Below are positions 25,055 through 34,361 of a stretch of DNA of 64,000 nt, piece by piece; the first letter of the stretch is position 1, and each line of letters begins with the position of its first letter. The notes under the pieces are model-generated. The model made no database searches, was not told where the DNA came from, and was given only the letters and a program-made list of their open reading frames with translations. Origin of the DNA: CAYQQR01 sp964420035 (lineage in GTDB: Bacteria > Bacteroidota > Bacteroidia > Bacteroidales > SM23-62); the NCBI GenBank assembly GCA_964420035.1, contig CAYQQR010000005.1, forward strand, positions 1 through 64,000. The letters run 5' to 3'. The translations under genes were made by a program, and so were the position numbers.

Positions 25055-27652
25055 TTAAAACTCAATACCGATCATCAATACATCATCGATCTGTTTTGTT
25101 TTTTTGATCCATGAATCAAAATCATTTTTAAACAGTTCATGATATTCCTGCATGCTCAACTCGGGGTTGGAGACAAGCAGGTTACGGATCCTTTTGGGGG
25201 TATACTTCCTGTTTGCCGGTCCACCCAGCTGGTCGGGCAGTCCGTCGGAAAAGAAAAAGAATTTATCGCCTTTCAGATATTGAATGCTATAGTTGGTAAA
25301 GGAACGTCCGGCTTGCTTTTTGCTTTTTATTCCACCAATGGCTTTCCTGTCACCCTTATATTCCACCAGTTCGCCCCTCCTCAGAAGATAGAGCGGGCGG
25401 TGGGCACCGGAATATTCCACTTTATTCTCGTCAAGGACAATCCTGCACAGGGCAAGGTCCATGCCATCGCGCGTTTCCGGACGATCTTTGTTTTGTTTCA
25501 GGGTTACCATAACTTCTTTGTCGAGGGCATCCAGGACTTCACCCGGACTTTTTTCCCCGGGTTGGTCCACAAGGCTGTTCAAACTGAAATGAGCAATAAA
25601 TGAAAGCAGGGCTCCCGGAACTCCGTGTCCGGTGCAATCGACCGCTGCAATAAAAAGCTCATTTTTGCTTTTGGGGAAGAACCAGGGGAAATCACCGCTG
25701 ATAACATCCCTGGGTTGATAATAAATAAAACTCCTGGGAAGATATTTGTTGATCAGTTTGGTGTCGGGAAGAATGGAAGACTGGATCCGCTCGGCGTAGT
25801 TGATGCTGTCCTCAATCTTACTGTTTTTCACCTGTATCTCTTTTTCTATGCGTTTGGCTTCCGTGATATCGTGCCCGACGAAAAGAATGGTTTCAAGCGC
25901 TCCGTTATTGAATTCGGGAATAGCATCCAGGTTTAGGATACGCTCTGTCTTTTTCTTTCCCATCTCCAAAGGAAGGGTCAGCTCGCTGCTGGTTTTTCTC
26001 GGCTTATTGATGATTTCCCGTAGGGTAGAAATGTAATATTCCTTGAGTTCGGTGGGTAACTCGATATCATAGATCAGTTTATTGATCAGCTCAGATGGGG
26101 TGATACCGGTATAATCTTCCAGCACAGGATTGACATAAAAGAATTGGCCCTCGGTACTCAGTCGGACGATCATGTCCAAACTATTCTCGGAAAGGGATTG
26201 CATACGGGTGCGCATTCTTTCTTCCCGTTCCGCACGGGTGCTTTCTGTAATATCCCGTGTGTTCAGCAAATAACCCTCCACGGACGGATCATCCAGGAGA
26301 TTGCTCCCTGTAGTTTGCAGGGCGATCGTAGTACCTTCCTTGGTAAGGAAAGAATATTGAACCGTACTGGCTTTTTCAGGTTCCCGGTCAAGGGCATCGA
26401 ATAATTCCTGAAATTTTTCCTTTCCGTCCAGGGCCAGCCGCTCGTAATCCTTTCCTTTCATCATCTCTCGCGGGTTGTATCCCAGGATGCTTGTCACGGA
26501 GGGACTGATGAAGATGAGTTTCCTGTTTTTATCGTAGATGGCAATGATCTCGGAAGAGTTTTCCAGCAGCCAGTGTTGCCGCTGCCTTGCGTTTTCCAAT
26601 TCCCTGATCTTGTTTTCCAGTTCTTCGTTGGCCCTCTTGAGTTCTTCCTGGGTGGCATGCATCAGGCTGGCGTTCTCTTTTAACTTTTCTTCATTGAGCC
26701 TGAGTTCCCTGGTCATTTGCTGTGACTCTTCCAGCAATTTTTCAGTTTGCTCGTTAACCCTGAGGTTAAAGATGGTGCGTGCAATGATCTCTCCCAGCTC
26801 CAGGATGAATTGAATGGTGATCTTGGGAATTTCAGAAAAGAGGAAGGCAAATTCCACCACCCCCTGCAGTTTTTCATCGGATATCAACGGGACCAGCAAA
26901 AGACTCTTGGGTTTCCGGTCGCCCAGGATACCCGAACTTATGGTAAAATAATCGTCCGGTATCTCAGTGCGGTAAATATAATCCATCTCGTAGGCGCACT
27001 GTCCGACCAGACCCTTTCCCAGCTGAAATTCCTGGTCCATATATTTCTTCCGGTTGTAGGCGTAAGTTGCCAGGTTGGTTAGTTTCCCCCGGTTCTCATG
27101 ATATAAAAACAAGGCACCCTGTATGGCCTGAATGTAATCTGTAATTTCTCTGAGAACCTGATCCCCCAGGGTGTCCAATCGGGTGTGCATGCGCAAGAGG
27201 GTCGAGATTCTTTCTTTTCCGAAGGTGATCCAATTTTCTTCCTGTTCTTTTTGTAAATTCCTTCTCAGGTTTTCCTGCAGCTTTTTAAGGGCCATGCCCA
27301 ATAAGTCTTCCACCCCTTCCGTCTCTATATCCTGTTTGAAATTACCCCTGCCCAGTTCCTGAGCAAAGGATGCATTTCGGGCGATGATTGCATTCTTCTT
27401 CTCAATGTTCGATTCCAGCTTTTCCCTGAGTTGTTTCCTCTTTTTGCCGGCCCGGTGAGCAAAGAAGATGGCAAAAAGAGGAAAGAGGTAAGAACCCCAC
27501 AGGACAGGGAATTCTATATGAATTTTAAGAATTTGTCGGATCGTTACCGGCCGGTCCGCTCCGATCAGGGTGATAAACCAGGCCAGCACGGGAACAAACA
27601 ATGCAGGTATGATCCATCGTAGGGAGGAGATATTTTTTTCAGTATTGGGCAA
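25055..27652 (-). CDS. SiaA-like sensor phosphatase (GAF-PAS-PAS-PP2C/SpoIIE)
   Basis: An 865-residue membrane sensor. Two N-terminal membrane helices (~12-28 and ~50-65) are followed by a coiled-coil/HAMP-like linker, a GAF domain (~150-310), a long coiled coil (~310-360) and two PAS domains (~365-485 and ~490-615, with ISPSVTSILGYNPREMM and VNPVLEDYTGITPSEL). The C-terminal PP2C/SpoIIE phosphatase (~640-865) has VISGDFPWFF, VDCTGHGVPGALLSFIA and the FSDGLPDQLGG end. The metal-binding aspartates are present. It should dephosphorylate SiaC in response to a signal sensed by GAF/PAS. It begins 11 bases after the GAF membrane protein. Confidence 0.87.
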   Translation of the reverse strand: MPNTEKNISSLRWIIPALFVPVLAWFITLIGADRPVTIRQILKIHIEFPVLWGSYLFPLFAIFFAHRAGKKRKQLREKLESNIEKKNAIIARNASFAQELGRGNFKQDIETEGVEDLLGMALKKLQENLRRNLQKEQEENWITFGKERISTLLRMHTRLDTLGDQVLREITDYIQAIQGALFLYHENRGKLTNLATYAYNRKKYMDQEFQLGKGLVGQCAYEMDYIYRTEIPDDYFTISSGILGDRKPKSLLLVPLISDEKLQGVVEFAFLFSEIPKITIQFILELGEIIARTIFNLRVNEQTEKLLEESQQMTRELRLNEEKLKENASLMHATQEELKRANEELENKIRELENARQRQHWLLENSSEIIAIYDKNRKLIFISPSVTSILGYNPREMMKGKDYERLALDGKEKFQELFDALDREPEKASTVQYSFLTKEGTTIALQTTGSNLLDDPSVEGYLLNTRDITESTRAEREERMRTRMQSLSENSLDMIVRLSTEGQFFYVNPVLEDYTGITPSELINKLIYDIELPTELKEYYISTLREIINKPRKTSSELTLPLEMGKKKTERILNLDAIPEFNNGALETILFVGHDITEAKRIEKEIQVKNSKIEDSINYAERIQSSILPDTKLINKYLPRSFIYYQPRDVISGDFPWFFPKSKNELFIAAVDCTGHGVPGALLSFIAHFSLNSLVDQPGEKSPGEVLDALDKEVMVTLKQNKDRPETRDGMDLALCRIVLDENKVEYSGAHRPLYLLRRGELVEYKGDRKAIGGIKSKKQAGRSFTNYSIQYLKGDKFFFFSDGLPDQLGGPANRKYTPKRIRNLLVSNPELSMQEYHELFKNDFDSWIKKTKQIDDVLMIGIEF

Positions 27653-27663
27653 TCCGGGTTCCT

Positions 27664-28455
27664 TTATTTAGGATGGGTAAATTTACTCAATCTTTTAGCT
27701 ACATTCGAAGACAACTTATCAAGAGCCCATTCCGGTGATTCATCCAGGTTACGAAATAATCCGGCCTCGATCACGCCAACCAGTTCCGGGCCGTTCAGCA
27801 AAGGAATGAAAAACAGGCTCGTGGGCTTACCTTCTCCCAGCGCAGAAGCCACCGGCTGATAGTCTTCAGGTATAGACTCGACCTTCAGCAACAAACGGTT
27901 TTTTGCAGCCTGTCCCGGAAGTGTACTTCCCAGTTTGAAATGTTCCGGTTTTTTATCTCCGGTGAATGCATAGGTGGCTGCTGTATAGAATTCTTCCTTC
28001 TCAGGATTGAACAGGTAAAGGAGGGCCTGGACAAAATTGAATTCCCTGGCCATCTTCTGCAACATTTTCTCTGCAATATCTTCGACTTTTTCCTTACCGG
28101 CAGGGGCAGGAATTATTCTATCCGAAAGTTTATCGATATTGATATTGGTGGGATGCACCGAAGATGAGGAAGGAGCGGATGAGGTCTCTGCCTTTGTGTA
28201 TCCAGGACTTGATGGCTCTTCTTTTGGTTCTGTTGTTGTTTGTTTAGCAGGGATCAGATGCATAAGAAGGTTGAAGAGAAGGGCAAAAACAACCAATTGA
28301 AGAACCACCAAAAAGAAAAAATATCCGGGTACGGTCAAATCTGGATTACGGGCGTCCAGGTTCCATATGGTAACGAATACGAGTATAGAGGATACTACCA
28401 GCAGGGCAAAACCGATGACGGCCAGCAATTTTTTATTTTGTATCAGTTTTTTCAT
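27664..28455 (-). CDS. Membrane-anchored GAF domain protein
   Basis: A 263-residue protein with two N-terminal membrane helices (~13-30 and ~45-66), a Ser/Pro/Thr-rich linker (~70-105) and a single GAF domain (~115-263). The GAF part resembles those in the two large sensors of the same operon (compare FVQALLYLFNPEKEEFYTAA and LGSTLPGQAAKNRLLL with the SiaA-like protein's GALFLYHENR and LGKGLVGQCAYEM). It has no output domain, so it may modulate a partner through its GAF or membrane part. Gaps to its neighbours are 7 and 11 bases. Confidence 0.75.
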   Translation of the reverse strand: MKKLIQNKKLLAVIGFALLVVSSILVFVTIWNLDARNPDLTVPGYFFFLVVLQLVVFALLFNLLMHLIPAKQTTTEPKEEPSSPGYTKAETSSAPSSSSVHPTNINIDKLSDRIIPAPAGKEKVEDIAEKMLQKMAREFNFVQALLYLFNPEKEEFYTAATYAFTGDKKPEHFKLGSTLPGQAAKNRLLLKVESIPEDYQPVASALGEGKPTSLFFIPLLNGPELVGVIEAGLFRNLDESPEWALDKLSSNVAKRLSKFTHPK

Positions 28456-28462
28456 CTGCCCG

Positions 28463-29029
28463 CTAAGTTAAACTTTTAATGAATGTACATATTTGTTCAG
28501 GAGACATAATATGGGCGGGAGTCATTTCCTTGTTGGCTGCAAGGGTCATGGTGGGTACTTCACATGAATCCGGGTCCTGGATAATGGTTGTACCACCCTG
28601 TTTTTTTATGAACTTCAGACCGGCAACTCCGTCTTTATTGGCGCCGGATAAAAGAAGGGCAAGGAGGGTATTACCATAGTGGTCTGCAGCCGTTGCAAAA
28701 GCATAATCAATAGAGGGCCTGGAGTAAATACGCGCTTCATCGGTTGACAGGCTGATATATTCTTCCCGTTCTATGAGAAGATGAAAATTGGAAGGGGCCA
28801 GGTAAACATGCCCGCTCCGGATGATTTCCTTATCATAGGGTTCACGAACCGGCAGGACGGAACGTGAAATTAAAGCTTCAACAAATCCGTGGCGCACATT
28901 TTTCAGGCGGTGCATGATAATAAACACAGGATAGGGTGCCTTCCGGGGAAGCGATTCCAGTATCTTCAGCACCACCTGGAAACTGCCTGCAGAACCACCC
29001 AAAATCATGGCCCGGAATTTTTTGTTCAT
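28463..29029 (-). CDS. Receiver-less CheB-type methylesterase
   Basis: A 188-residue CheB catalytic domain without a response-regulator receiver. The active-site blocks are present: GGSAGS (residues 12-17, catalytic Ser), IIMHRL (catalytic His at the position of the family MHM/QHM), and LLLSGANKDGVAG (catalytic Asp of the GxGxDG motif). Classical CheB removes methyl groups from, or deamidates, chemoreceptors. No chemoreceptor, CheA or CheW is encoded in the window, so the target may be the GAF/PAS sensor or another protein of this operon. It is followed 7 bases later by the GAF protein. Confidence 0.85.
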   Translation of the reverse strand: MNKKFRAMILGGSAGSFQVVLKILESLPRKAPYPVFIIMHRLKNVRHGFVEALISRSVLPVREPYDKEIIRSGHVYLAPSNFHLLIEREEYISLSTDEARIYSRPSIDYAFATAADHYGNTLLALLLSGANKDGVAGLKFIKKQGGTTIIQDPDSCEVPTMTLAANKEMTPAHIMSPEQICTFIKSLT

Positions 29030-29056
29030 GATGACAGTGAATTACGCGAACGCATT

Positions 29057-29077
29057 CCCCGTGGCTCTGCCGCGGGG
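29057..29077. repeat. GC-rich hairpin CCCCGTGGC-TCT-GCCGCGGGG
   Basis: A 9-base stem (one G-T pair) around TCT, lying in the 99-base gap between the degenerate cheR and cheB. Together with the palindrome at 29131-29164 it makes two strong hairpins inside an otherwise tight operon. They could attenuate or process the transcript, or be copies of a genomic repeat. Confidence 0.6.
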
Positions 29078-29128
29078 TAAGCGAACACCATTAAAATAAA
29101 CAATTAATCAATGATTGGCTCCGCCGAG

Positions 29129-29971
29129 CTAAAAATTCCTCGCGGCTTGCCGCGAGGAATTTTTATATAACCCTTCATCCTGATCCAAGCTATGATAGAC
29201 TGTGTTGAGAGCCCGGTGATCAATCCGGTTGAGGTAGCCTAACAACAGCATACCGCCTGTCCTGAGCCGGTGGTCAATTTGGGTCATGATCTCTTTGCTG
29301 TAAGCCGGTTTGTAATTGACAAGCTTGTTTCTGAAAAAAACGAGATCATATTGTTTCTCCGGCATTTCCTTCAGGGTTCTGGCCAGGTGAAAACAAATCC
29401 CTTCGATCAATTCAGTATCCAGCTGGGCCGAATATTTCGACATGTTCAGATAACGGGAGAGGCTGTGTTTCCCGCCCGCGGACCGGTAATTCTTATCGCT
29501 GGTCTCGATCTTTGTAATGTTGAACATCCCGTTCCGGATGATCTCCATGGAATGTGCATCCCGGAGCCCGGTGCTTATTTGCAGGGAGGAATTCAGGCCA
29601 TATTCTTTTGACAATATCTGGAAGGAATATAATTCATCACCCGAAACGGACTCTAAAAAACAGACGGAGAGTCCGCCCTTTTTATTCAGGGCCTCCGGAA
29701 TGATGTTTTGCATCAGTCTGCGCCACAGATCGGTATCCCGGAACATCTCTGTGGATTCGGCCAACAAATGGTGCAGACATACTTCGAAGAACCCGGGTTC
29801 GTCATTCAGCCTGGACCAAAGGACATCCGTGAATTTTAAATGATGTTTGTTCAACAGGGCCGCAAGTTTTATTCTCAGTGCGGTAAGTGAATGATTCCCC
29901 AGGTCATAGCCGAATTGTTTATTGATCCTGCGGATCACTTCCCTGGTTTCTGCAATTCCGGCGATGAGCAT
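29129..29971 (-). CDS. Degenerate CheR-like methyltransferase
   Basis: A 280-residue protein with a CheR layout. An N-terminal helical domain includes LLAESTEMFRDTDLWRRL (CheR pattern ..T.FFR), a SAM-domain-like core follows, then VFFRNKLVNYKPAYSKEI (CheR pattern C RNVLIYF) and RTGGMLLLGYLN. The usual SAM loop GCSSGEEPYS is altered to SVSGDELYS, so methyl transfer ability is doubtful. The last ~10 codons (NSSRQAARNF) are read from a 34-base palindrome at 29131-29164, so the native C-terminus may have been replaced. Its start is 3 bases from the sensor stop. Confidence 0.75.
   Translation of the reverse strand: MLIAGIAETREVIRRINKQFGYDLGNHSLTALRIKLAALLNKHHLKFTDVLWSRLNDEPGFFEVCLHHLLAESTEMFRDTDLWRRLMQNIIPEALNKKGGLSVCFLESVSGDELYSFQILSKEYGLNSSLQISTGLRDAHSMEIIRNGMFNITKIETSDKNYRSAGGKHSLSRYLNMSKYSAQLDTELIEGICFHLARTLKEMPEKQYDLVFFRNKLVNYKPAYSKEIMTQIDHRLRTGGMLLLGYLNRIDHRALNTVYHSLDQDEGLYKNSSRQAARNF
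29131..29164. repeat. 34-base palindrome AATTCCTCGCGGC / GCCGCGAGGAATT
   Basis: Perfect 16-base arms around TT, flanked by A- and T-runs, so it resembles an intrinsic terminator on both strands. It overlaps the last codons and stop of the degenerate cheR. The downstream genes remain close and co-directional, so if it terminates transcription it would separate sensor genes from cheB-sia genes. Confidence 0.75.
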
Positions 29972-29974
29972 GAG

Positions 29975-32620
29975 TTATCGCTTATTGATCATTTCCCTTA
30001 AACGCTCTATTTCCCTGTTGGCTTCTTCAAGCAGTTTATATTTCAGTCTTTTTTCAGTGATGTCCTGGCCCAGGTAAATGACCTTATAGATATTGCCTTC
30101 ATGGTCCTTCACCGGGGTGAAGGTAGACATCAGCCATACTTCTTCCCCTGTAGGTTTGGTTCGCTTGATCACTCCGGTATAGGGTTTACTTCTCATAACC
30201 TGCTCCCAGATCCGGTTAAATTGTTCTTTTTCATCCTCCTTAAGGAACAGTCGGATATTTTTCCCAAGGAGTTCTTTGCCTGAATAGCCTGTTGTTTGGA
30301 TGAAGTTTTCATTCACATGGTTAAAAACCCCCAGTTCGTTGAATTCACATTTGAGCAGGGAGGCATTGACGGCATCCTCGAGCGATCCTATTTCTGTGGA
30401 TCTCCTGTTTACTTCCCGTTCTCTTTGTTCCAGCCGGTCCTGGGTACTTTTCAGCAGGGTGATATCCCTGGCAATGTTAAGTACCCGACTGATCTCACCG
30501 TCTTTTCCCGGCAGGGGGATGTATGCCTGGTCCAGCCATACCGCCCCTCCTTCCATCAGTTTGATCTTTTCTTCTTTGTATACGGCACGGCCATGGGCCA
30601 GATCGTCCCAGAACGAACGGTATTCTTCGCTGTGCCGGTTTAATCCAAAGATTTCATAATGCTTTCTGCCCAATAACAGATCTCTTTGTGTTTCCAATAA
30701 AAGCAAGTATTTGTCGTTCATACGCGCAAGGGTACCGTCAATTCTGAATTCGGCAACAAGCATGGCATCGTTGATGGCATCCACTAAATGTTCAATCTCC
30801 CGTTCACGCAGTTTAGCCTGATGTTCGGTTTCCTTAAGTTTTTCCATCTGCTCTTTCAGCTTGCTTTCCTGTTCCTGCATTTCACCGGATTGCTGTTGGG
30901 TTTGAATAAGCAACGCTGCCGTTTTATTGTTGATCTTGACAATGCTAATAGAGCCTGCAAGCATTTCCGCTATCTTCTCTGCAAATTCGATCTGGTGGGC
31001 CTGCATCATTTCCAGGGAGGCCAGTTCGATCACGCCCAGCATCTGATCTTTGGTTTGCACCGGGAGAATTAGAATACTGGCCGGGCGTGCAGCACCCATG
31101 CCCGAGATAATGTCGGGGTAATCTTCGGGAATATCGGTCAGCAGAATCCGCTCTTTCTCCATAGCACAGGTTCCTATCAATCCTTCCCCCAATGCCACGG
31201 TGCGGGTAAGATGCTTTTTCCTGTTGTAGGCAAAGCTGGTCATCATATCCAGTACCGGTTCTTCCGGATTGCTGTCATCGTAAAGAAACAGACCCCCAAA
31301 ACTGCAATTGAGGTATTTGACCAGATTACGGATCATTTCATCGGAAAGTCCTTTCAGGTCATTGGAATAAAATCTTGTTATTTCTCCAAAATGTGCCAGA
31401 CCTTCATTCATCCACCTGCGCTGTTCCGATTCCTCCTGGTGTTTCCTGTCCTCCTTTTGGGCCTGCTGAAGTTTTTCGGAAAGAGCAAGCAGGGACTGTC
31501 CCAGTTTATCTTCTTCACTGATGGGTTCGTATTGGATATCGTGTTTGCCTTCGGCAATAGAATCGGCAAAAGCGGTTTTCCACTTCAGGTTACCTACGAA
31601 GCGGTGTAGTTTTTCCGATATCTCTTTTAGTTCATCATCATCGCGAAAAGTAATCTGCTCCGGGAAAGCACCCCGGGCCAGCCGGGAAATATACCGGGAT
31701 AATTTTAAAAGAATATTGCTGAAGGTTCTTGACATTACAATGCTTGTTGCCATCACGGTCAGTAGACCCATTGCCAGGATGATCTTGATTCGTCTGTTGC
31801 GCTTGACCAGCAGGGTATCTGATTCGATACGGATAAGATTATTGAGGGAAACGGCTTCCGTCTGCAGAATAGAAAGATAAGTATCCAGGTCTCCGCGTAA
31901 ACCCTCTTTGGATGTCCGACCCATCTGCATATCGATCCGGTTGAGCCTGTCGATCAAATCCAATAAAAAGGCGGGTACATCAGGGGGATCCATTTCAAGT
32001 TCTTCCTCCAGGAGATTGGCCGGACCAAAAGCTTGTTCATTCTGAGCGATATTTTGTTTAATGTATTCAAGATATGCTGGATTGCCACTTAGAAGGTAAT
32101 CGTTAAAGCGGTTAAACAATTGTTGCCGGATCTCAGTATTCCCGGGGGATCGGTTCAGCAAGCGTTTGAAAGTGCTTATCAATCCCTCACTTTCATTTCC
32201 ACGCTCCTCAACCAAAGAGAAAAGTTCCTGGTACTGTTCCCGGATGGTGTAGGTATTTTCAATAAGAAAATCAATTTTCTTTTGGAGCCAGCTTTGTCCG
32301 TTGAAATCAGGATGCAGTGCGATAAGATTCAATTGGTTCAGTAATGCGGTTGAAGTAAGCCGGAACTGCCTTTTATGGTTTTCTTCAGCAGATGAGAAGG
32401 AGGGTCCGTAATCTGAAGCCTTGGCAAGTAATTCCTGCACCAGTACATTCTTATCTGCGATGAGGTGATTCAGGCTGGTCAGGTTTCTTTCCAGCTCATG
32501 TTGTTCTTTTATTTTTTGGACCAGGTCGAAAACAAAAAACCCAAAGATGATCCAGAAAAGGACAATCAAAAGGTTAAGCAGGAAGACCTTCGATTTAATA
32601 TTGAGCCAATTCAGGTTCAT
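29975..32620 (-). CDS. Membrane GAF/PAS sensor protein without kinase domain
   Basis: An 881-residue protein. Membrane helices at ~12-32 and ~275-297 frame a periplasmic helical sensor region. A HAMP-like linker follows (~298-350), then a GAF domain (~405-560), a coiled coil (~565-605) and two PAS domains (~610-735 and ~750-865, with GIKRTKPTGEEVWLMSTFTP and VIYLGQDITEK). The chain ends in a short coiled coil. No His kinase, GGDEF, phosphatase or MCP signalling domain is present. It probably signals through its coiled coils, and is flanked by two CheR-type genes, with 3 and 30-base gaps, making it a candidate for methylation. Confidence 0.83.
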   Translation of the reverse strand: MNLNWLNIKSKVFLLNLLIVLFWIIFGFFVFDLVQKIKEQHELERNLTSLNHLIADKNVLVQELLAKASDYGPSFSSAEENHKRQFRLTSTALLNQLNLIALHPDFNGQSWLQKKIDFLIENTYTIREQYQELFSLVEERGNESEGLISTFKRLLNRSPGNTEIRQQLFNRFNDYLLSGNPAYLEYIKQNIAQNEQAFGPANLLEEELEMDPPDVPAFLLDLIDRLNRIDMQMGRTSKEGLRGDLDTYLSILQTEAVSLNNLIRIESDTLLVKRNRRIKIILAMGLLTVMATSIVMSRTFSNILLKLSRYISRLARGAFPEQITFRDDDELKEISEKLHRFVGNLKWKTAFADSIAEGKHDIQYEPISEEDKLGQSLLALSEKLQQAQKEDRKHQEESEQRRWMNEGLAHFGEITRFYSNDLKGLSDEMIRNLVKYLNCSFGGLFLYDDSNPEEPVLDMMTSFAYNRKKHLTRTVALGEGLIGTCAMEKERILLTDIPEDYPDIISGMGAARPASILILPVQTKDQMLGVIELASLEMMQAHQIEFAEKIAEMLAGSISIVKINNKTAALLIQTQQQSGEMQEQESKLKEQMEKLKETEHQAKLREREIEHLVDAINDAMLVAEFRIDGTLARMNDKYLLLLETQRDLLLGRKHYEIFGLNRHSEEYRSFWDDLAHGRAVYKEEKIKLMEGGAVWLDQAYIPLPGKDGEISRVLNIARDITLLKSTQDRLEQREREVNRRSTEIGSLEDAVNASLLKCEFNELGVFNHVNENFIQTTGYSGKELLGKNIRLFLKEDEKEQFNRIWEQVMRSKPYTGVIKRTKPTGEEVWLMSTFTPVKDHEGNIYKVIYLGQDITEKRLKYKLLEEANREIERLREMINKR

Positions 32621-32650
32621 TGTACCCTGGGTTTTAGTAAAAAAACGGAA

Positions 32651-33490
32651 TTATTTTATAAAATACACATGTGATTTCTTTTGGAAATAAGCCGCATAGG
32701 GACCTAGGATGGTTTCATGGACCCCCAGCAGTAAAGCTCCGTTGGGATTGAGATGATTATAAAAAAGCTTCAGGACTTTGTTTTGCAGCTCATAATTAAA
32801 ATATATGATCACATTTCTGCATACAATGAGATCGAACGAAATGTCAAAGGGATTGCTTATATCGACAATATCATGTTTCCTGAATTTACATTTTCCCAGG
32901 AGTGATTTCTTAACCTTGATCAGGTCCCGGGTTTTATCGATATCCAGGTACTTATTGTAATTGATCCCCGAATGTTCCGTTGCTTCAGGATTATTAAATC
33001 CCAGGACCTTGTCATAATTTTCCAGGTAGACCTGGTTGAAGCGGTATTTATACACCCCTGCTTTTGCACGTTCCAGCATATCCGAATTTAAATCGGTACC
33101 ATAAATTCTGGTCTTATGAAGCATATCGAGCAAATCCAGTAAGATGGTCATGGAGTAGACCTCCTGACCGCTGGAACATCCCGCGTGCCAGATATTAATC
33201 CTTTCCTGGTGCTTGAAAAGGGGCAATACTTCAAAGCGCATGCTCAGCCAAATATTGGGGTCCCTGAAAAGCTCCGTGGTGTTAACCGTAATTTCCCGGA
33301 CAACCCGTTCCAGGAAATCAGCCTTCTCCTCCATTTTGGAGATAAGTCCTCTAATGTCGGTTTTATAATCCATATTGATCCGGGCCAGGCGCCGTTTCAG
33401 GGATTTTTCCGAGTAATTGCTAAAATCGTAGCTTGATACAGCACGTACCCGGCTTACAAATTCCCTTATTTCCGCTTTGTTGATTTCCAT
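32651..33490 (-). CDS. CheR-type protein methyltransferase
   Basis: The frame opens at 33517; the ATG at 33490 (MEINKAEIREFV) is the more likely start. The result is a ~279-residue CheR. The N-terminal helical domain has SLKRRLARIN and TVNTTELFRDPNIW. The SAM-binding domain has IWHAGCSSGQEVYSMTI, IYGTDLNSDML and LIVCRNVIIYFN, then NGALLLGVHE. All family blocks are intact, unlike the second cheR-like gene at 29129. CheR methylates receptor glutamates with SAM. It is the first gene of the nine-gene run ending at 20980. Confidence 0.87.
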   Translation of the reverse strand: MEINKAEIREFVSRVRAVSSYDFSNYSEKSLKRRLARINMDYKTDIRGLISKMEEKADFLERVVREITVNTTELFRDPNIWLSMRFEVLPLFKHQERINIWHAGCSSGQEVYSMTILLDLLDMLHKTRIYGTDLNSDMLERAKAGVYKYRFNQVYLENYDKVLGFNNPEATEHSGINYNKYLDIDKTRDLIKVKKSLLGKCKFRKHDIVDISNPFDISFDLIVCRNVIIYFNYELQNKVLKLFYNHLNPNGALLLGVHETILGPYAAYFQKKSHVYFIK

Positions 33491-33640
33491 TATTTTATCT
33501 GTATGCCGGCTATCCATTTGGGTCAGTATGTAAATCTAAATATAATCTTCAAGACCAGCAATCTTCCTGAATTCAGTTCAGTAAGTGGATCATCAGGGGA
33601 GGAAATATTTAGCTATCTTTAGGGCGAAAATCCTTGTACC

Positions 33641-34330
33641 ATGAAATTCGGTGTGGTTATTTTTCCAGGTTCCAATTGTGATCACGATACCCTCTATGTG
33701 CTCGATCAGATCATGGAGCAGGAGGTGGTTTCCTTGTGGCATAAGGATCATGATCTGCAGGGGGTGGATGCTGTAGTTTTACCTGGTGGCTTTTCTTATG
33801 GTGACTATCTTCGTTCCGGCGCCATTGCCCGTTATTCTCCTATAATGAATGAAATAAGCCATTATGCCGAACAAGGAGGATTTGTGTTCGGTATATGCAA
33901 TGGTTTTCAGATTCTTTGCGAAGCCGGCCTGTTGCCCGGGGCTCTGTTACACAATATTAACCAGCAGTTTATATGTAAAAATGTATACATCAAACCGGAT
34001 AATGATTGCACGGCCCTGACCCGCCTCCTGAACAAGGATATGGCCTATAAGATACCCGTGGCACATGGTGAGGGGCGGTATTATTGCGATCCGGAGCAGC
34101 TTCGGGACATGCGACAGAACTGCCAGATTCTTTTCCGCTATTGCGATGAAAAAGGGGAGATCTCTGAAGAGGACAATCCGAACGGATCCATGGAAAATAT
34201 TGCAGGGGTTTGCAACACCAATCACAATGTATATGGAATGATGCCCCACCCGGAACGCGCTTCTGATGATGTATTGGGGAATACCGACGGCCGGTATATT
34301 TTTGAATCCATCCTGGCTATGATCTCCTGA
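33641..34330 (+). CDS. purQ: Phosphoribosylformylglycinamidine synthase, glutaminase subunit
   Basis: A 229-residue class I glutamine amidotransferase of the PurQ type. It supplies ammonia for FGAM synthesis in purine biosynthesis. Seen: KFGVVIFPGSNCDHDT at the start, VVLPGGFSYGDYLRSGAIAR (~residues 46-65), the nucleophile elbow FGICNGFQILCEAGLL (Cys near 88), HGEGRYYC, and the catalytic His/Glu pair in MMPHPERASD near the C-terminus. It is the small separate subunit type, so a large PurL with PurS should be elsewhere. A TATCTTTA box lies about 27 bases upstream. Confidence 0.96.
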   Translation: MKFGVVIFPGSNCDHDTLYVLDQIMEQEVVSLWHKDHDLQGVDAVVLPGGFSYGDYLRSGAIARYSPIMNEISHYAEQGGFVFGICNGFQILCEAGLLPGALLHNINQQFICKNVYIKPDNDCTALTRLLNKDMAYKIPVAHGEGRYYCDPEQLRDMRQNCQILFRYCDEKGEISEEDNPNGSMENIAGVCNTNHNVYGMMPHPERASDDVLGNTDGRYIFESILAMIS

Positions 34331-34361
34331 ACAGCCGGGGCCAACACCGTTCAGCTACTTC

